Notes under the pieces: generated by a model | Databases searched by the model: none | What the model was told of the DNA's origin: nothing | Seen by the model: the letters and a program-made list of their open reading frames with translations, nothing else | Shown here: one piece after another, positions 1 through 8,347 of the stretch | How the letters are laid out: each line of letters starts with the position of its first letter | Position numbering within the stretch: position 1 is the first letter of the stretch | Translations under genes and position numbers: made by a program | Source of the DNA: RGIG2041 sp045652745 | GTDB taxonomy: Bacteria; Bacillota; Clostridia; UBA1381; UMGS1253 | DNA length: 64,000 nucleotides | Direction: 5' to 3' | NCBI GenBank assembly: GCA_045652745.1 | Contig: JAZRUW010000015.1 | Span: 18,705 to 82,704, forward strand

Positions 1-1
1 C

Positions 2-136
2 AGAACGCCGGAATTGCCGCATGGTCAGAGCGTATGTATTCAGATTTCGCTTTTGATTACCTGGGTACTCGGTGCAGTCATCACGGCAATCTTTTATGCC
101 CGTGGTAAGTGGAAGGATAAAGCAATTGCAAAATAA
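2..136 (+). CDS. C-terminal fragment of a membrane protein (5' end outside window)
   Basis: Only the last 44 codons are inside the window. The reading frame that stays open to the edge encodes a hydrophobic helix (ISLLITWVLGAVITAIFYA) followed by a short basic tail (RGKWKDKAIAK) and a TAA stop, the usual end of a multi-pass transporter or permease with a cytoplasmic C-terminus. A strong intrinsic terminator follows directly. The family cannot be named from this piece. The other two frames are broken or lack a membrane segment. Confidence 0.55.
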   Translation, partial: RTPELPHGQSVCIQISLLITWVLGAVITAIFYARGKWKDKAIAK

Positions 137-137
137 T

Positions 138-176
138 AAAAAAGTTTGTTCCCGGAGAGCGGGAACAAACTTTTTT
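138..176. terminator. bidirectional intrinsic terminator
   Basis: A 16-bp perfect stem (AAAAAAGTTTGTTCCC with its complement) with a 7-base loop and an A-run/T-run at the two ends. It lies between the convergent partial plus-strand gene and the minus-strand EamA gene and can serve both. Confidence 0.85.
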
Positions 177-194
177 CGTTTTGCCTCTTTTGGA

Positions 195-1046
195 TTAAAA
201 TAATAATGCAATAAATATGCCAGCAAGCACAATGGCGGTGCAAAACAGTTTGTAGACAATGTGTTTTTCTTTGAAAATCAGCCAGCCGGACAGTACCGTA
301 ACCACAACGGAGGATTGCTTGATGATGGTCATTAACGTGACCTGACTGTTGGGGTCGGCATTGGCCTCAAACAAAAGACGATCGCCGAACACCAGCGACA
401 GGCTCATAATCGGAATCCAGTAGTTTGTTTTGATGCTTTTTACCGAAATTTTCTCTTTGCGCACAAGCAAAATGCAGCCGTAGATGAGCGCAGAAAAAAG
501 CATAAACCAAAACTGCAACTGTGCGGAGGTCATATACTGCATCAAAATTTTATCCATTGTGCCGGAAACGGCATTGAAAAAGCAGTTTAAAAGTGCCGCC
601 GTCAGTGTAACTGCGGTTACACCCTTGGCCGAGGTGCTCTTTTTTAAATTCACTAAGAGCAAACCGACAATAACAAGCGAAAGACCGATGTATTTTGCGG
701 TAGTCATCTGCTCGCCGAGCACGAACACGCCGAGCAACGTTGAAAATACCACACGTGACAAATCCATAATACCGTACAGGCTGACGGTCATGGCCTTGAG
801 TGCCCAGAGCGCAAACAGCCAGGCGGCGGAAACGGCGCAGGCTTTTACAAAAGACCAGAAAATAAAAGCCGGTGCAACCGAGAATGCGCCTTGGGAAAAC
901 GGCAAGGTTAAAATAAAACCGATCAGCGTGTAGAAAAACAGAATTTCATTTGAACTGCTCTTTTTGAGCGCCGCCTTTTTCATGCCGTCGCGTGAGCCCT
1001 TTAATAAACTGTATATCACAATATAAAGAATCCATAAATATTGCAT
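195..1046 (-). CDS. EamA/DMT-family transporter
   Basis: A 283-residue, very hydrophobic protein with about ten predicted membrane segments arranged as two similar halves, as in the drug/metabolite transporter superfamily. Typical EamA features are the G-rich helix YGIMDLSRVVFSTLLGVFVLGEQ in the first half and its counterpart TLMTIIKQSSVVVTVLSGWLIFKEK near the C-terminus. The substrate cannot be told. The open frame extends five codons further upstream to a TTG, but GGGGTG lies five bases before the ATG of MQYLW, so that ATG is taken as the start. The gene is monocistronic, convergent with the partial gene on its left and divergent from the DUF6472 gene on its right. Confidence 0.85.
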   Translation of the reverse strand: MQYLWILYIVIYSLLKGSRDGMKKAALKKSSSNEILFFYTLIGFILTLPFSQGAFSVAPAFIFWSFVKACAVSAAWLFALWALKAMTVSLYGIMDLSRVVFSTLLGVFVLGEQMTTAKYIGLSLVIVGLLLVNLKKSTSAKGVTAVTLTAALLNCFFNAVSGTMDKILMQYMTSAQLQFWFMLFSALIYGCILLVRKEKISVKSIKTNYWIPIMSLSLVFGDRLLFEANADPNSQVTLMTIIKQSSVVVTVLSGWLIFKEKHIVYKLFCTAIVLAGIFIALLF

Positions 1047-1102
1047 AATTTCACCCCACAAAGAGGTATTGTACTACGCATGAAAGAAAAAATCAAGATT
1101 TG

Positions 1103-1131
1103 TTTACTTTTTCATTCAGATGTGCTATAAT
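1103..1131 (+). promoter_or_regulatory. sigma-A-type promoter for the DUF6472-M20 unit
   Basis: TTTACT, a 17-bp spacer and TATAAT, ending 18 bases before the first ATG. Confidence 0.75.
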
Positions 1132-1149
1132 GGTTCACGGTGATAAAAA

Positions 1150-1338
1150 ATGGCGGACAAAAAGAAAATTACACAGTGTGAAAGCTGTGCGTATTACGAT
1201 TATGATGACGAGATGGATGCGTATATTTGTCTTGTCAATTTCGATGAAGACGAAATGGTGAGTATGTTCGGTGCACATCGTTGTTGTCCGTACTATCGGT
1301 TCTATGACGAATATAAAATGGTTCAAAAACAGAATTGA
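1150..1338 (+). CDS. small Cys-rich acidic protein, DUF6472-like
   Basis: A 62-residue soluble acidic protein. Cysteines at 10, 13, 27, 45 and 46 (CESC, YIC, RCCPYY) surround a DEDE stretch, a pattern that fits a small metal-binding fold. It resembles the short clostridial proteins annotated as DUF6472 (family assignment by recollection). No function is known. It starts at ATG behind a weak GGTGAT signal and sits 12 bp ahead of the M20 peptidase gene, so the two are probably co-transcribed. Confidence 0.75.
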   Translation: MADKKKITQCESCAYYDYDDEMDAYICLVNFDEDEMVSMFGAHRCCPYYRFYDEYKMVQKQN

Positions 1339-1350
1339 GGAGAAAAAGAA

Positions 1351-2487
1351 ATGGAAAAATTATTTGCAGCAGTAGATGCACTCAATGAAGAATATATAAA
1401 AATATGGGAAGATGTATGTAACATTGAAAGCCCGACAAAATACAAGGCGGGCGTAGATGCGGTGTGCAAATATTTTTGTGACCTTGCCCGTAAGCGTGGC
1501 TGGAAGGTGGAAGAATATACGCAGGAGACATTGGGTAACTATGCGTGTATCACCTTAAATCCGGATGCAACGGGGCAAGCATTTTCTTTGAGCGGACATA
1601 TGGATACCGTGCAGGAGGTCGGCTCCTGCGGCACGCCGGCGGTGCGCATTGAGGGCGGAAAAATTTTCGGCCCCGGCGTAGTAGACTGCAAAGGCGGTAT
1701 TGTGGCAGGCCTTCTGGCGATGGACGCGCTTGACAAGTGTGGTTTTCGTGCACGTCCCGTGCATATGATTTTGCAAAGTGACGAGGAGACAAGCAGTCAA
1801 GGAAAGGGGATTTCTTTGATGCTTGAAAAAGGAAAAGAGTCGGTTGCGTTTATCAATCTGGAAGGGCATACCGAGGGCAAAGTTTGTTTGCAAAGAAAAG
1901 GCATCCGTACGTTTACATTCACGGTACACGGCGTAGAAGGGCATGCCGCTCAATGCGCAAAAATCGGTGCCAATGCGATTGCGGAGGCGGCGTCTAAAAT
2001 TCTGGAGATTGAAAAAATCAAGGACCATGACGGTATTACTTGCTGTACAAGCCTTATCAGCGGCGGCACAACTGCCAACACCATACCGGGACAGTGCGAG
2101 TTTAAAGTAAATGTCCGTTTTGCAACGGCCGAGCAGGAAAAATGGATTTGTACGCGTATGCAGGAAATTGCGGATATGGTTACAATCCCGGGTTGCAAGA
2201 CGACATTGAGTCATCCTGCGGGCAGACCGGCTATGGAACTGGTGGATAGAAATCTTGTGTTTTTTGAAACTTTAAATACAATTTGGGAAACTTGCGGTCT
2301 TTCACGCATGGAGTACAATATGCGCCAAGGCGGTTCGGATGCGGCGCAGATTACGGCGGCCGGCATTCCGTGCATCGACAATCTGGGGGCAGCGGGCGGT
2401 AAAATTCACACGATTTACGAGTACGGCGAATTAGACAGTCTGGCGGCAATGGCCAAACGTATGGCGGCGGCAATCTGGAATATTTGA
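1351..2487 (+). CDS. M20-family metallopeptidase (ArgE/DapE/CPG2-like)
   Basis: A 378-residue zinc hydrolase of the M20 amidohydrolase/peptidase family. The metal-ligand motifs are in order: SGHMDTV (His83, Asp85), VDCKGG (Asp112), SDEETSS with the catalytic Glu145 and ligand Glu146, an Asp/Glu ligand in INLEGHTEG, and a distal His in KIHTIYEYGEL. An inserted dimerisation domain lies near residues 175-290. The family removes acyl or glutamyl groups or C-terminal residues from small peptides; the exact substrate is open. AGGAGAAAAAG precedes the ATG. A truncated relative of the same N-terminus occurs as a pseudogene at 41130-41366. Confidence 0.88.
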   Translation: MEKLFAAVDALNEEYIKIWEDVCNIESPTKYKAGVDAVCKYFCDLARKRGWKVEEYTQETLGNYACITLNPDATGQAFSLSGHMDTVQEVGSCGTPAVRIEGGKIFGPGVVDCKGGIVAGLLAMDALDKCGFRARPVHMILQSDEETSSQGKGISLMLEKGKESVAFINLEGHTEGKVCLQRKGIRTFTFTVHGVEGHAAQCAKIGANAIAEAASKILEIEKIKDHDGITCCTSLISGGTTANTIPGQCEFKVNVRFATAEQEKWICTRMQEIADMVTIPGCKTTLSHPAGRPAMELVDRNLVFFETLNTIWETCGLSRMEYNMRQGGSDAAQITAAGIPCIDNLGAAGGKIHTIYEYGELDSLAAMAKRMAAAIWNI

Positions 2488-2518
2488 AGAAAACATATAC
2501 AAAAAACCTTGCAAAAAG

Positions 2519-2558
2519 CAAAGAGAAAAAGCAATGAAATTTCATTGCTTTTTCTTTG
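2519..2558 (+). terminator. intrinsic terminator after the M20 gene
   Basis: An inverted repeat centred on GCAATGAAATTTCATTGC extended by A/T arms. Transcribed rightward it gives a stem followed by a T-rich tract. Confidence 0.75.
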
Positions 2559-2569
2559 CCGAAAATTAG

Positions 2570-2597
2570 TTGACTTTTACAAAAATGGTGGTATAAT
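2570..2597 (+). promoter_or_regulatory. sigma-A-type promoter for the antiporter
   Basis: TTGACT, 16-bp spacer, TATAAT. Confidence 0.8.
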
Positions 2598-2659
2598 AAG
2601 CCTTGTGCGTTTATTTGCATATATTATGATAGGTACATTTTTTCTTTGGGGGAATATAC

Positions 2660-3961
2660 ATGAGTACATTATTATCTGTATCCATCGCGCTTTTGGGCGG
2701 CCTTTTGATGACAAGACTGTTCAAACCGCTGAAGTTGCCGAGTGTAACGGCATACTTGATTGCCGGTATTTTAATCGGTCCGTACTGCTTAGGGCAGCTC
2801 GGTATTGCCGGTCTCGGTTTTGAAAATGCGCAGGCAGTGCATGCTTTGGAGTTGGTTTCCAGCGTAGCGCTCGGCTTCATTGCTTTTTCCATCGGTAGTG
2901 AATTCCGTATGGAAGATTTAAAGAAAATCGGTAAGCAGGCCTTTGTAATCGGTATTTTGCAAGCTTTGGTAGCAACCTTGTTTGTAGATATCGCCCTCTT
3001 TGTTGTACATATGATTATGCCGGATAAGCTCAGCGTGCCGCAGGCAATTACCCTTGGCGCAATCGCAACGGCAACCGCACCGGCGGCAACACTTATGGTT
3101 GTACGTCAGTACAAAGCAAAGGGGCCGCTCACAGATTTGCTTTTGCCGATTGTAGCGCTCGACGACGCTGTAGGTTTGATTGTATTTGCGGTATGCTTCG
3201 GTATTGCAAAAACACTCACCAGCGGTCAGGTGGATATGATTTCCATCCTGGTAAATCCGCTTGTGGAAATCGTGGCTTCTTTGGCGCTCGGCGCAATCAT
3301 GGGTTGGGTACTTACACAGATTGAAAAACTGTTTAACTCCAATACCAACAGACTCAATATGTCTATCGCATTTGTATTTGTTACCGTAGCGCTTTCGATG
3401 GTGAAATTTAACATCGGTCCGGTGCATGTCGGCTTCTCTTCGTTGCTTGTATGCATGATGCTCGGTACGGTATTTTGCAACATCTGTCCGTTGTCGGAGG
3501 ATGTTATGGAAAGAACGGAAAAGTGGACTTCTCCGCTTTTGGCACTCTTCTTTGTAATCAGTGGTGCAGAACTTGAATTAAATGTATTTGCTGATTGGGC
3601 AATTGTGGTTATCGGTATGGTATACATCATCTTCCGTTCGATTGGTAAATATTCCGGTACATTTGTAAGTGCTAAGATGACAAAGTGCAGCCCGGAAATT
3701 TGCAAATATCTCGGCATCACACTTTTGCCGCAGGCAGGTGTGGCACTCGGCATGTGTACAATTGCCGCAAGTGCTTGGCCGGCAGAGGGTTCGCTTATTC
3801 GAAACATCACGTTGTTTGCCGTGCTGATTTATGAACTGTTTGGCCCGCTCTTTACACGTATGGCGTTGCAGGCTGCGGGTGACATTCAGCCGATGAGCGA
3901 CGAAGTGAAGATGCGCCGTCAGACAAAATTGGCAGAAGCAGAAAGCAAGAAGAATCAATAA
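2660..3961 (+). CDS. cation:proton antiporter (CPA2, KefB/NhaS3-like)
   Basis: A 433-residue protein with about twelve membrane segments and a short hydrophilic tail. The paired transport-core motif is visible: ATAPAATLMVVRQYKAKG, then LLLPIVALDDAVGLIVF, where the aspartate pair of the CPA2 family lies in the discontinuous helix. N-terminal GLLMTRLFKPLKLPSVTAYL is also typical. The protein should exchange Na+ or K+ for H+ across the cell membrane. It lacks the RCK/TrkA-N nucleotide-binding domain of KefB or KefC, so it is a stand-alone antiporter. GGGGG lies nine bases before the ATG, and the gene has its own promoter and terminator. Confidence 0.88.
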   Translation: MSTLLSVSIALLGGLLMTRLFKPLKLPSVTAYLIAGILIGPYCLGQLGIAGLGFENAQAVHALELVSSVALGFIAFSIGSEFRMEDLKKIGKQAFVIGILQALVATLFVDIALFVVHMIMPDKLSVPQAITLGAIATATAPAATLMVVRQYKAKGPLTDLLLPIVALDDAVGLIVFAVCFGIAKTLTSGQVDMISILVNPLVEIVASLALGAIMGWVLTQIEKLFNSNTNRLNMSIAFVFVTVALSMVKFNIGPVHVGFSSLLVCMMLGTVFCNICPLSEDVMERTEKWTSPLLALFFVISGAELELNVFADWAIVVIGMVYIIFRSIGKYSGTFVSAKMTKCSPEICKYLGITLLPQAGVALGMCTIAASAWPAEGSLIRNITLFAVLIYELFGPLFTRMALQAAGDIQPMSDEVKMRRQTKLAEAESKKNQ

Positions 3962-3966
3962 TTTGA

Positions 3967-3996
3967 AGCCGAACATCCTCCGATGTTCGGCTTTTC
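3967..3996 (+). terminator. intrinsic terminator
   Basis: AGCCGAACATC, a CTCC loop and GATGTTCGGCT followed by TTT, located directly after the antiporter stop. Confidence 0.8.
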
Positions 3997-4016
3997 ATTG
4001 AAAGAAGGGTGTATTT

Positions 4017-5273
4017 ATGGGAAATATAAAAAATAATCTGAAGTTCTCCTGGGACTATCTGAAAACCTTTTTAAAATGGATTTTGGTTGCGGTATTGGTT
4101 GGCGGTATCGGTGGCTGTATCGGCAGTGTGTTTCACCTTACGATTGATTATGTGACCGAGCTTCGCGCACAGTATACATGGATTTTATTTTTCCTGCCGG
4201 TTGGCGGTTTGGTGATTGCAGGTATTTATGACATTTTCAAAAAGAAAGGCAAGCTGGATACCAACCGTGTGCTTTTGGCGGTAACGAGTGAGGAAAAGGT
4301 GCCCCTTGTCATGGCACCGCTGATTTTTGTCAGCACCGTGCTTACACATTTGCTCGGCGGTTCGGCAGGCCGCGAGGGTGCGGCGCTGCAGCTGGGCGGC
4401 AGTATTGGTTACAACATCGGCCGAGCGGTACGCTTAAATCAAAGGGATATGCATATTGTGGTGATGGCGGGCATGAGTGCTGTGTTTGCCGCGCTCTTCG
4501 GTACACCGCTGACAGCGGCGATTTTTGCCATTGAGGTCGTTTGCGTCGGCGTGATGCATTATGCGGCGCTTTTGCCGTGTGTGCTTTCCGCGATGGTGGG
4601 CGCAGGACTTGCAAAGGCGTTTGGTCTGCACCCGGTACATTTTGAGGGCGTTGCGCTTTTAAATGTGGGCGCTTTGGATGTGGTCCGTGTAATTGCGGTG
4701 GCGGCGGCTTGTGCGTTGGTGAGTATTTTGTTTTGTAATTCCATTCACTACTGCGAACATTTCATGGAAAAAATCTTGAAAAATAAATATTTGCGCGCAT
4801 TTGTCGGCGCAATTGTGATTGTGGGATTGACACTTTTGCTCGGCACACGCGATTACAACGGTGCAGGGATGGATGTGATTACACGCGCCATCGGAGGGCA
4901 GGCAAACTGGGAAGCCTTTGCACTTAAAATCATTTTCACGGCAATCACCATTGCCGCAGGATTTAAAGGCGGCGAAATCGTACCGGCCTTCTTTATTGGT
5001 TCGACCTTCGGTTGTGTACTTGGCTCGCTTTTGGGACTGGATGCCGGTTTCGCGGCGGCGGTTGGTTTTGTCGGCGTATTCTGCGGCGTAGTCAACTGTC
5101 CGATTGCATCGACGATGCTTGCTCTGGAGGTGTTCGGCAGCGAAAATATTTTGCTGTTTGCACTTGTATGTGCAATTAGCTATATGCTTTCCGGCTGCTT
5201 CGGACTTTATAAAAGTCAGAAAATTGTGTATTCCAAATTGGATGCACACTATATTGACATAGATGCAAGATGA
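4017..5273 (+). CDS. ClC-family chloride channel/antiporter
   Basis: A 418-residue membrane protein of the ClC family. GGSAGREGAA (around 115-123) matches the GREGP selectivity and gating motif with Glu120 kept; GGEIVPAFFIGSTFG matches GxFxP; GVFCGVVNCPIASTMLALEVFG is the third conserved region. A retained gating glutamate suits H+-coupled exchange. The N-terminal GSGIP motif is not evident, as in several compact bacterial ClCs. There are no cytoplasmic CBS domains. The gene lies only 20 bp after the preceding terminator, with GAAGAAGGGTG before its ATG. A fluoride riboswitch was looked for upstream and not seen, so a fluoride role is not favoured. Confidence 0.88.
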   Translation: MGNIKNNLKFSWDYLKTFLKWILVAVLVGGIGGCIGSVFHLTIDYVTELRAQYTWILFFLPVGGLVIAGIYDIFKKKGKLDTNRVLLAVTSEEKVPLVMAPLIFVSTVLTHLLGGSAGREGAALQLGGSIGYNIGRAVRLNQRDMHIVVMAGMSAVFAALFGTPLTAAIFAIEVVCVGVMHYAALLPCVLSAMVGAGLAKAFGLHPVHFEGVALLNVGALDVVRVIAVAAACALVSILFCNSIHYCEHFMEKILKNKYLRAFVGAIVIVGLTLLLGTRDYNGAGMDVITRAIGGQANWEAFALKIIFTAITIAAGFKGGEIVPAFFIGSTFGCVLGSLLGLDAGFAAAVGFVGVFCGVVNCPIASTMLALEVFGSENILLFALVCAISYMLSGCFGLYKSQKIVYSKLDAHYIDIDAR

Positions 5274-5294
5274 AACGCAAAAGCCTATAAAAGG

Positions 5295-5323
5295 TTGAAA
5301 AAGAAAACGGCGTGTGATACAAT
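5295..5323 (+). promoter_or_regulatory. sigma-A-type promoter for the first MATE gene
   Basis: TTGAAA, 17-bp spacer, TACAAT. Its position inside the upstream end of the open frame argues for the later start at 5361. Confidence 0.75.
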
Positions 5324-5360
5324 GGGGCAAAATCAGGACAATCATGGGAGGAACATCTGT

Positions 5361-6731
5361 ATGCGCGGAAAATATGAGCTGGATATGTGTAACGGTCCGG
5401 TGCTGAAAAATGTGCTTTTGTTTGCAATTCCTTTGGTATTGGCAAGTGTTTTGCAGCTTTTATATAATGCGGCAGACTTGATTGTTGTCAGCCGTTTTGC
5501 TGGCTCTGCGGCTATGGCGGCCGTGGGAGCGACGAGCTCGGTTTCAGGATTGATTACCAATGTGTTCATCGGCTTTTCACTCGGCGCAAGTGTCGCGGTT
5601 TCGCGTGCGTTCGGCGCAAGAGATGTAAAAGGAATTCATGAAGCGGTACATACGGCGATGCTGCTTTCTGTCATTGTCGGTTTGTTTGCCGGTGTTGTAG
5701 GCTTTGTATTTGCCCGTCCGCTTCTGGAGCTAATGGGTACGCCGGAGGGCGGCGTTTTAGACGGTGCGATTTTATATATGCGCATCATTTTCCTTGGTGT
5801 GCCGGCATCGCTTGTGTATAACTTCGGCGCGGCCATACTGCGCGCCATCGGCGACACGAAAAGACCGCTGTATATTTTGGCGGCAACCGGTGTAGTTAAT
5901 GTAATTTTAAATTTGGTTTTGGTTATCGGTTTTCACATGGACGTAGCCGGCGTTGCGATTGCAACCATCGTAGCAAACTATTTGTCTGCGGCGGCAGTTT
6001 TAATGACGCTGATGCGTTCGGAGGGCGCGTATCGTTTGGATATCCGTTTACTGAAAATCCATAAACAATCCCTCAAAGAAATTTTGCGTGTAGGTTTGCC
6101 GGCAGGTATACAGTCCTCCTTTTTTGCGCTGTCTAATACAGTGGTGCAGGCAGGTGTAAATTCCTTTGGTGAGATTACAATTGCAGGCGCGACAGCGGGG
6201 AGCAATATCGAGGGCTTTGTCTATGTGTCTATGAATGCGTTTTATCAGGCAACTCTGACCGGCGTAAGCCAGAATTACGGTGCAAAAAATGAGAAAAATA
6301 TAAAAAAGTATATGTATATTCCGATGATTTGTGCGGTGTTTGCAGGGGTTGTGCTTGGCGGTTTGTGCATCGTGTTTTCCCGTCCGCTTTTGGGTATTTA
6401 CATTACGGACTCTGCGGAGGCAATTGAAATTGGAGTTGTCCGTTTGTGGATGACAACGGCACCGTATTTTTTGGTCGGTATTATGGAATGTTTGGTGGGT
6501 GCAATTCGCGGACTCGGTTCTTCCACCATTCCGGCAATTACGAGCTTCTTGGGCACCTGCGGTGTGCGCATGATGTGGGTGTTTTTAGTGATGACGTTGC
6601 CGGCATGGCACACGCATGAGCTTTTGTTTGTCGCATGGCCGGTTTCGTGGATGTTCGTTATTGCTTGTCATGCGATAACGCTGGCGATTATCAAACCGCG
6701 TGCGCTTCGCAAAATGCGGGAACAGCAATAA
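5361..6731 (+). CDS. MATE-family efflux transporter
   Basis: A 456-residue protein with twelve predicted membrane helices in two six-helix bundles. It has the MATE signatures GPVLKNVLLFAIPLVLASVLQLLYNAADLIVV at the N-terminus, GAAILRAIGDTKRPLYI before the inter-domain loop, and VSQNYGAKNEKNIKKYM opening the second bundle. It should export cationic drugs or metabolites driven by Na+ or H+. The frame is open back to 5295, but the promoter lies there and GGGAGGA precedes the ATG of MRGKYELDM, so that start is used. A second MATE gene lies at 57840. Confidence 0.88.
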   Translation: MRGKYELDMCNGPVLKNVLLFAIPLVLASVLQLLYNAADLIVVSRFAGSAAMAAVGATSSVSGLITNVFIGFSLGASVAVSRAFGARDVKGIHEAVHTAMLLSVIVGLFAGVVGFVFARPLLELMGTPEGGVLDGAILYMRIIFLGVPASLVYNFGAAILRAIGDTKRPLYILAATGVVNVILNLVLVIGFHMDVAGVAIATIVANYLSAAAVLMTLMRSEGAYRLDIRLLKIHKQSLKEILRVGLPAGIQSSFFALSNTVVQAGVNSFGEITIAGATAGSNIEGFVYVSMNAFYQATLTGVSQNYGAKNEKNIKKYMYIPMICAVFAGVVLGGLCIVFSRPLLGIYITDSAEAIEIGVVRLWMTTAPYFLVGIMECLVGAIRGLGSSTIPAITSFLGTCGVRMMWVFLVMTLPAWHTHELLFVAWPVSWMFVIACHAITLAIIKPRALRKMREQQ

Positions 6732-6737
6732 TTTTAC

Positions 6738-6759
6738 AAGGCGCGTCGGCGCCTTTTTT
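6738..6759 (+). terminator. intrinsic terminator
   Basis: AAGGCGC, a GTCG loop and GCGCCTT followed by a T-run. Confidence 0.85.
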
Positions 6760-6760
6760 A

Positions 6761-6789
6761 TTGCTTTTTTTCAAATTTTCCTTTATAAT
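6761..6789 (+). promoter_or_regulatory. sigma-A-type promoter for pepD
   Basis: TTGCTT, 17-bp spacer, TATAAT, directly after the previous terminator. Confidence 0.75.
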
Positions 6790-6827
6790 AGAAAGGAATG
6801 GATATACTGTTAACGGAGGCGAAAAAC

Positions 6828-8270
6828 ATGGGAAATTTATCTGCGCTTGAACCGAAGCGCGTATTTGAATATTTTGAAGAAATATGCTCGATTCCGCACG
6901 GCTCGGGCGACATGGAAAAAATCAGCACGTACTGCCTGGATTTTGCAAGATTGCATGGGCTGAAGGCGGTGCGCGACAGCGCAAACAATGTCATTATTTA
7001 TAAAAATGCTACGCCCGGATATGAGGCGGCCGCGCCGGTGATTTTGCAGGGGCATTTGGATATGGTATGCCAAAAAACACCGGAGAGCAATGTGGATTTT
7101 GAACAAGACGGAATTTGCCCGTATATCGATGGTGATTTTGTAAAGGCGAAGGGTACGACGCTCGGCGCAGACAACGGCATTGCCGTAGCCATGGCGCTGG
7201 CGATTTTAGCAAGTGATGATATTGCGCACCCTGCGATTGAGGCGCTGTTTACCACGGACGAGGAAACCGGCATGTACGGTGCAATGGCGCTGGATGCCAA
7301 ACTTTTAAAGGGGAAGAAGATGCTCAACATTGATGCCGAAGAGCCGGGCACGGTGACGGTATCTTGCGCCGGAGGCAGTAATTTTCATATGACGATGCCG
7401 TTTGTGCGTGAGCGCGTACGCGGTACACACATAACGGTGCGTATTGCGGGATTACTCGGTGGTCATTCCGGTATTGAAATCCATAAAGGGAGAGTCAATG
7501 CGGATATTTTGATGGGCAGACTCTTAAGTGAGGCCAAATCCGTTGCTGATTACAGACTCATTTGCGTAGACGGCGGTGATAAGGGCAATGCGATTCCGCT
7601 TTCGTGTACGGCTCAGCTTGTGGTGGAAAATCCGCAGGTGTTTGCGCCGAAGCTGCAGTATTGTATGGATATGATTTGCAGGGAAATTGCTGACCGCGAG
7701 CCGCAGGCCGAGCTTTCGGTCCAAATCGGACAAATCGGTGAATTTGACATTTTGCCGTTGCAGACGAGCGATGCGCTGACAGCGCTTCTGTTATGCGCGC
7801 CGAATGGTGTACAGACGATGAGTGCAAGCATTGACGGCCTGGTGGAAACCTCGTTAAATCTCGGTGTTTTAAAGACACAGGATGCGGCTTTGGAACTTTT
7901 GTTTACCCTGCGCTCCAACAAGCAATCCGCGCTTGACTTTTTGGAAAAGAGATTGTTTGCACTTGCAAAACTGTTCGGTTGCAAAACAAAAACGGATGGG
8001 CACTATCCGCCGTGGGAGTATAAGGCTGATTCTGAATTGCGCGAACTTTATAAGACCTGCTACCGCGAGATGTGCGGCGAGGAAGCGAAGGTGGAGGCTA
8101 TTCATGCAGGGCTGGAATGTGGTGTGTTTGCTTCTAAGATTGCAGATTTGGATTGTATTGCCATCGGACCGGCACTCTTTGATGTGCATACCGTAAACGA
8201 GCGCCTCAGTATTTCGTCTACGGCGCAGACTTATGAACTTGTAAAGCAAATTTTGGCGGCTTGCAAATAA
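6828..8270 (+). CDS. pepD: aminoacyl-histidine dipeptidase (PepD), M20 family
   Basis: A 480-residue cytosolic dinuclear zinc dipeptidase that cleaves Xaa-His and other dipeptides. It opens with the PepD-typical LEPKRVFEYFEEICSIPHGSG. Metal and catalytic motifs are LQGHLDMV (His76, Asp78), TLGADNGI (bridging Asp115), TTDEETGM (Glu145, Glu146), MLNIDAEEPGTV and a C-terminal ligand His in the VHTVNERL region. A lid domain with GGHSGIEIHKGRVNA lies in the middle. GGAGG lies seven bases before ATG 6828. An in-frame ATG 30 bases upstream lies between the -10 region and the RBS and is less likely. Near the OPT transporter it suggests uptake and use of peptides. Confidence 0.92.
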   Translation: MGNLSALEPKRVFEYFEEICSIPHGSGDMEKISTYCLDFARLHGLKAVRDSANNVIIYKNATPGYEAAAPVILQGHLDMVCQKTPESNVDFEQDGICPYIDGDFVKAKGTTLGADNGIAVAMALAILASDDIAHPAIEALFTTDEETGMYGAMALDAKLLKGKKMLNIDAEEPGTVTVSCAGGSNFHMTMPFVRERVRGTHITVRIAGLLGGHSGIEIHKGRVNADILMGRLLSEAKSVADYRLICVDGGDKGNAIPLSCTAQLVVENPQVFAPKLQYCMDMICREIADREPQAELSVQIGQIGEFDILPLQTSDALTALLLCAPNGVQTMSASIDGLVETSLNLGVLKTQDAALELLFTLRSNKQSALDFLEKRLFALAKLFGCKTKTDGHYPPWEYKADSELRELYKTCYREMCGEEAKVEAIHAGLECGVFASKIADLDCIAIGPALFDVHTVNERLSISSTAQTYELVKQILAACK

Positions 8271-8273
8271 AGG

Positions 8274-8302
8274 TTTACAACTGCCGCGATTTATGGTACA
8301 AT
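8274..8302 (+). promoter_or_regulatory. sigma-A-type promoter for the OPT gene
   Basis: TTTACA, 17-bp spacer, TACAAT, starting just after the pepD stop. Confidence 0.75.
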
Positions 8303-8347
8303 AAGTCGAATCAAATAGCCGCACTTTGCGGCGGAACGGAGTAAAAT

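Noticed and set aside
3997..4016. Fluoride or other riboswitch before the ClC gene
   Set aside because: Only 20 bases separate the previous terminator from the start; no room for an aptamer.
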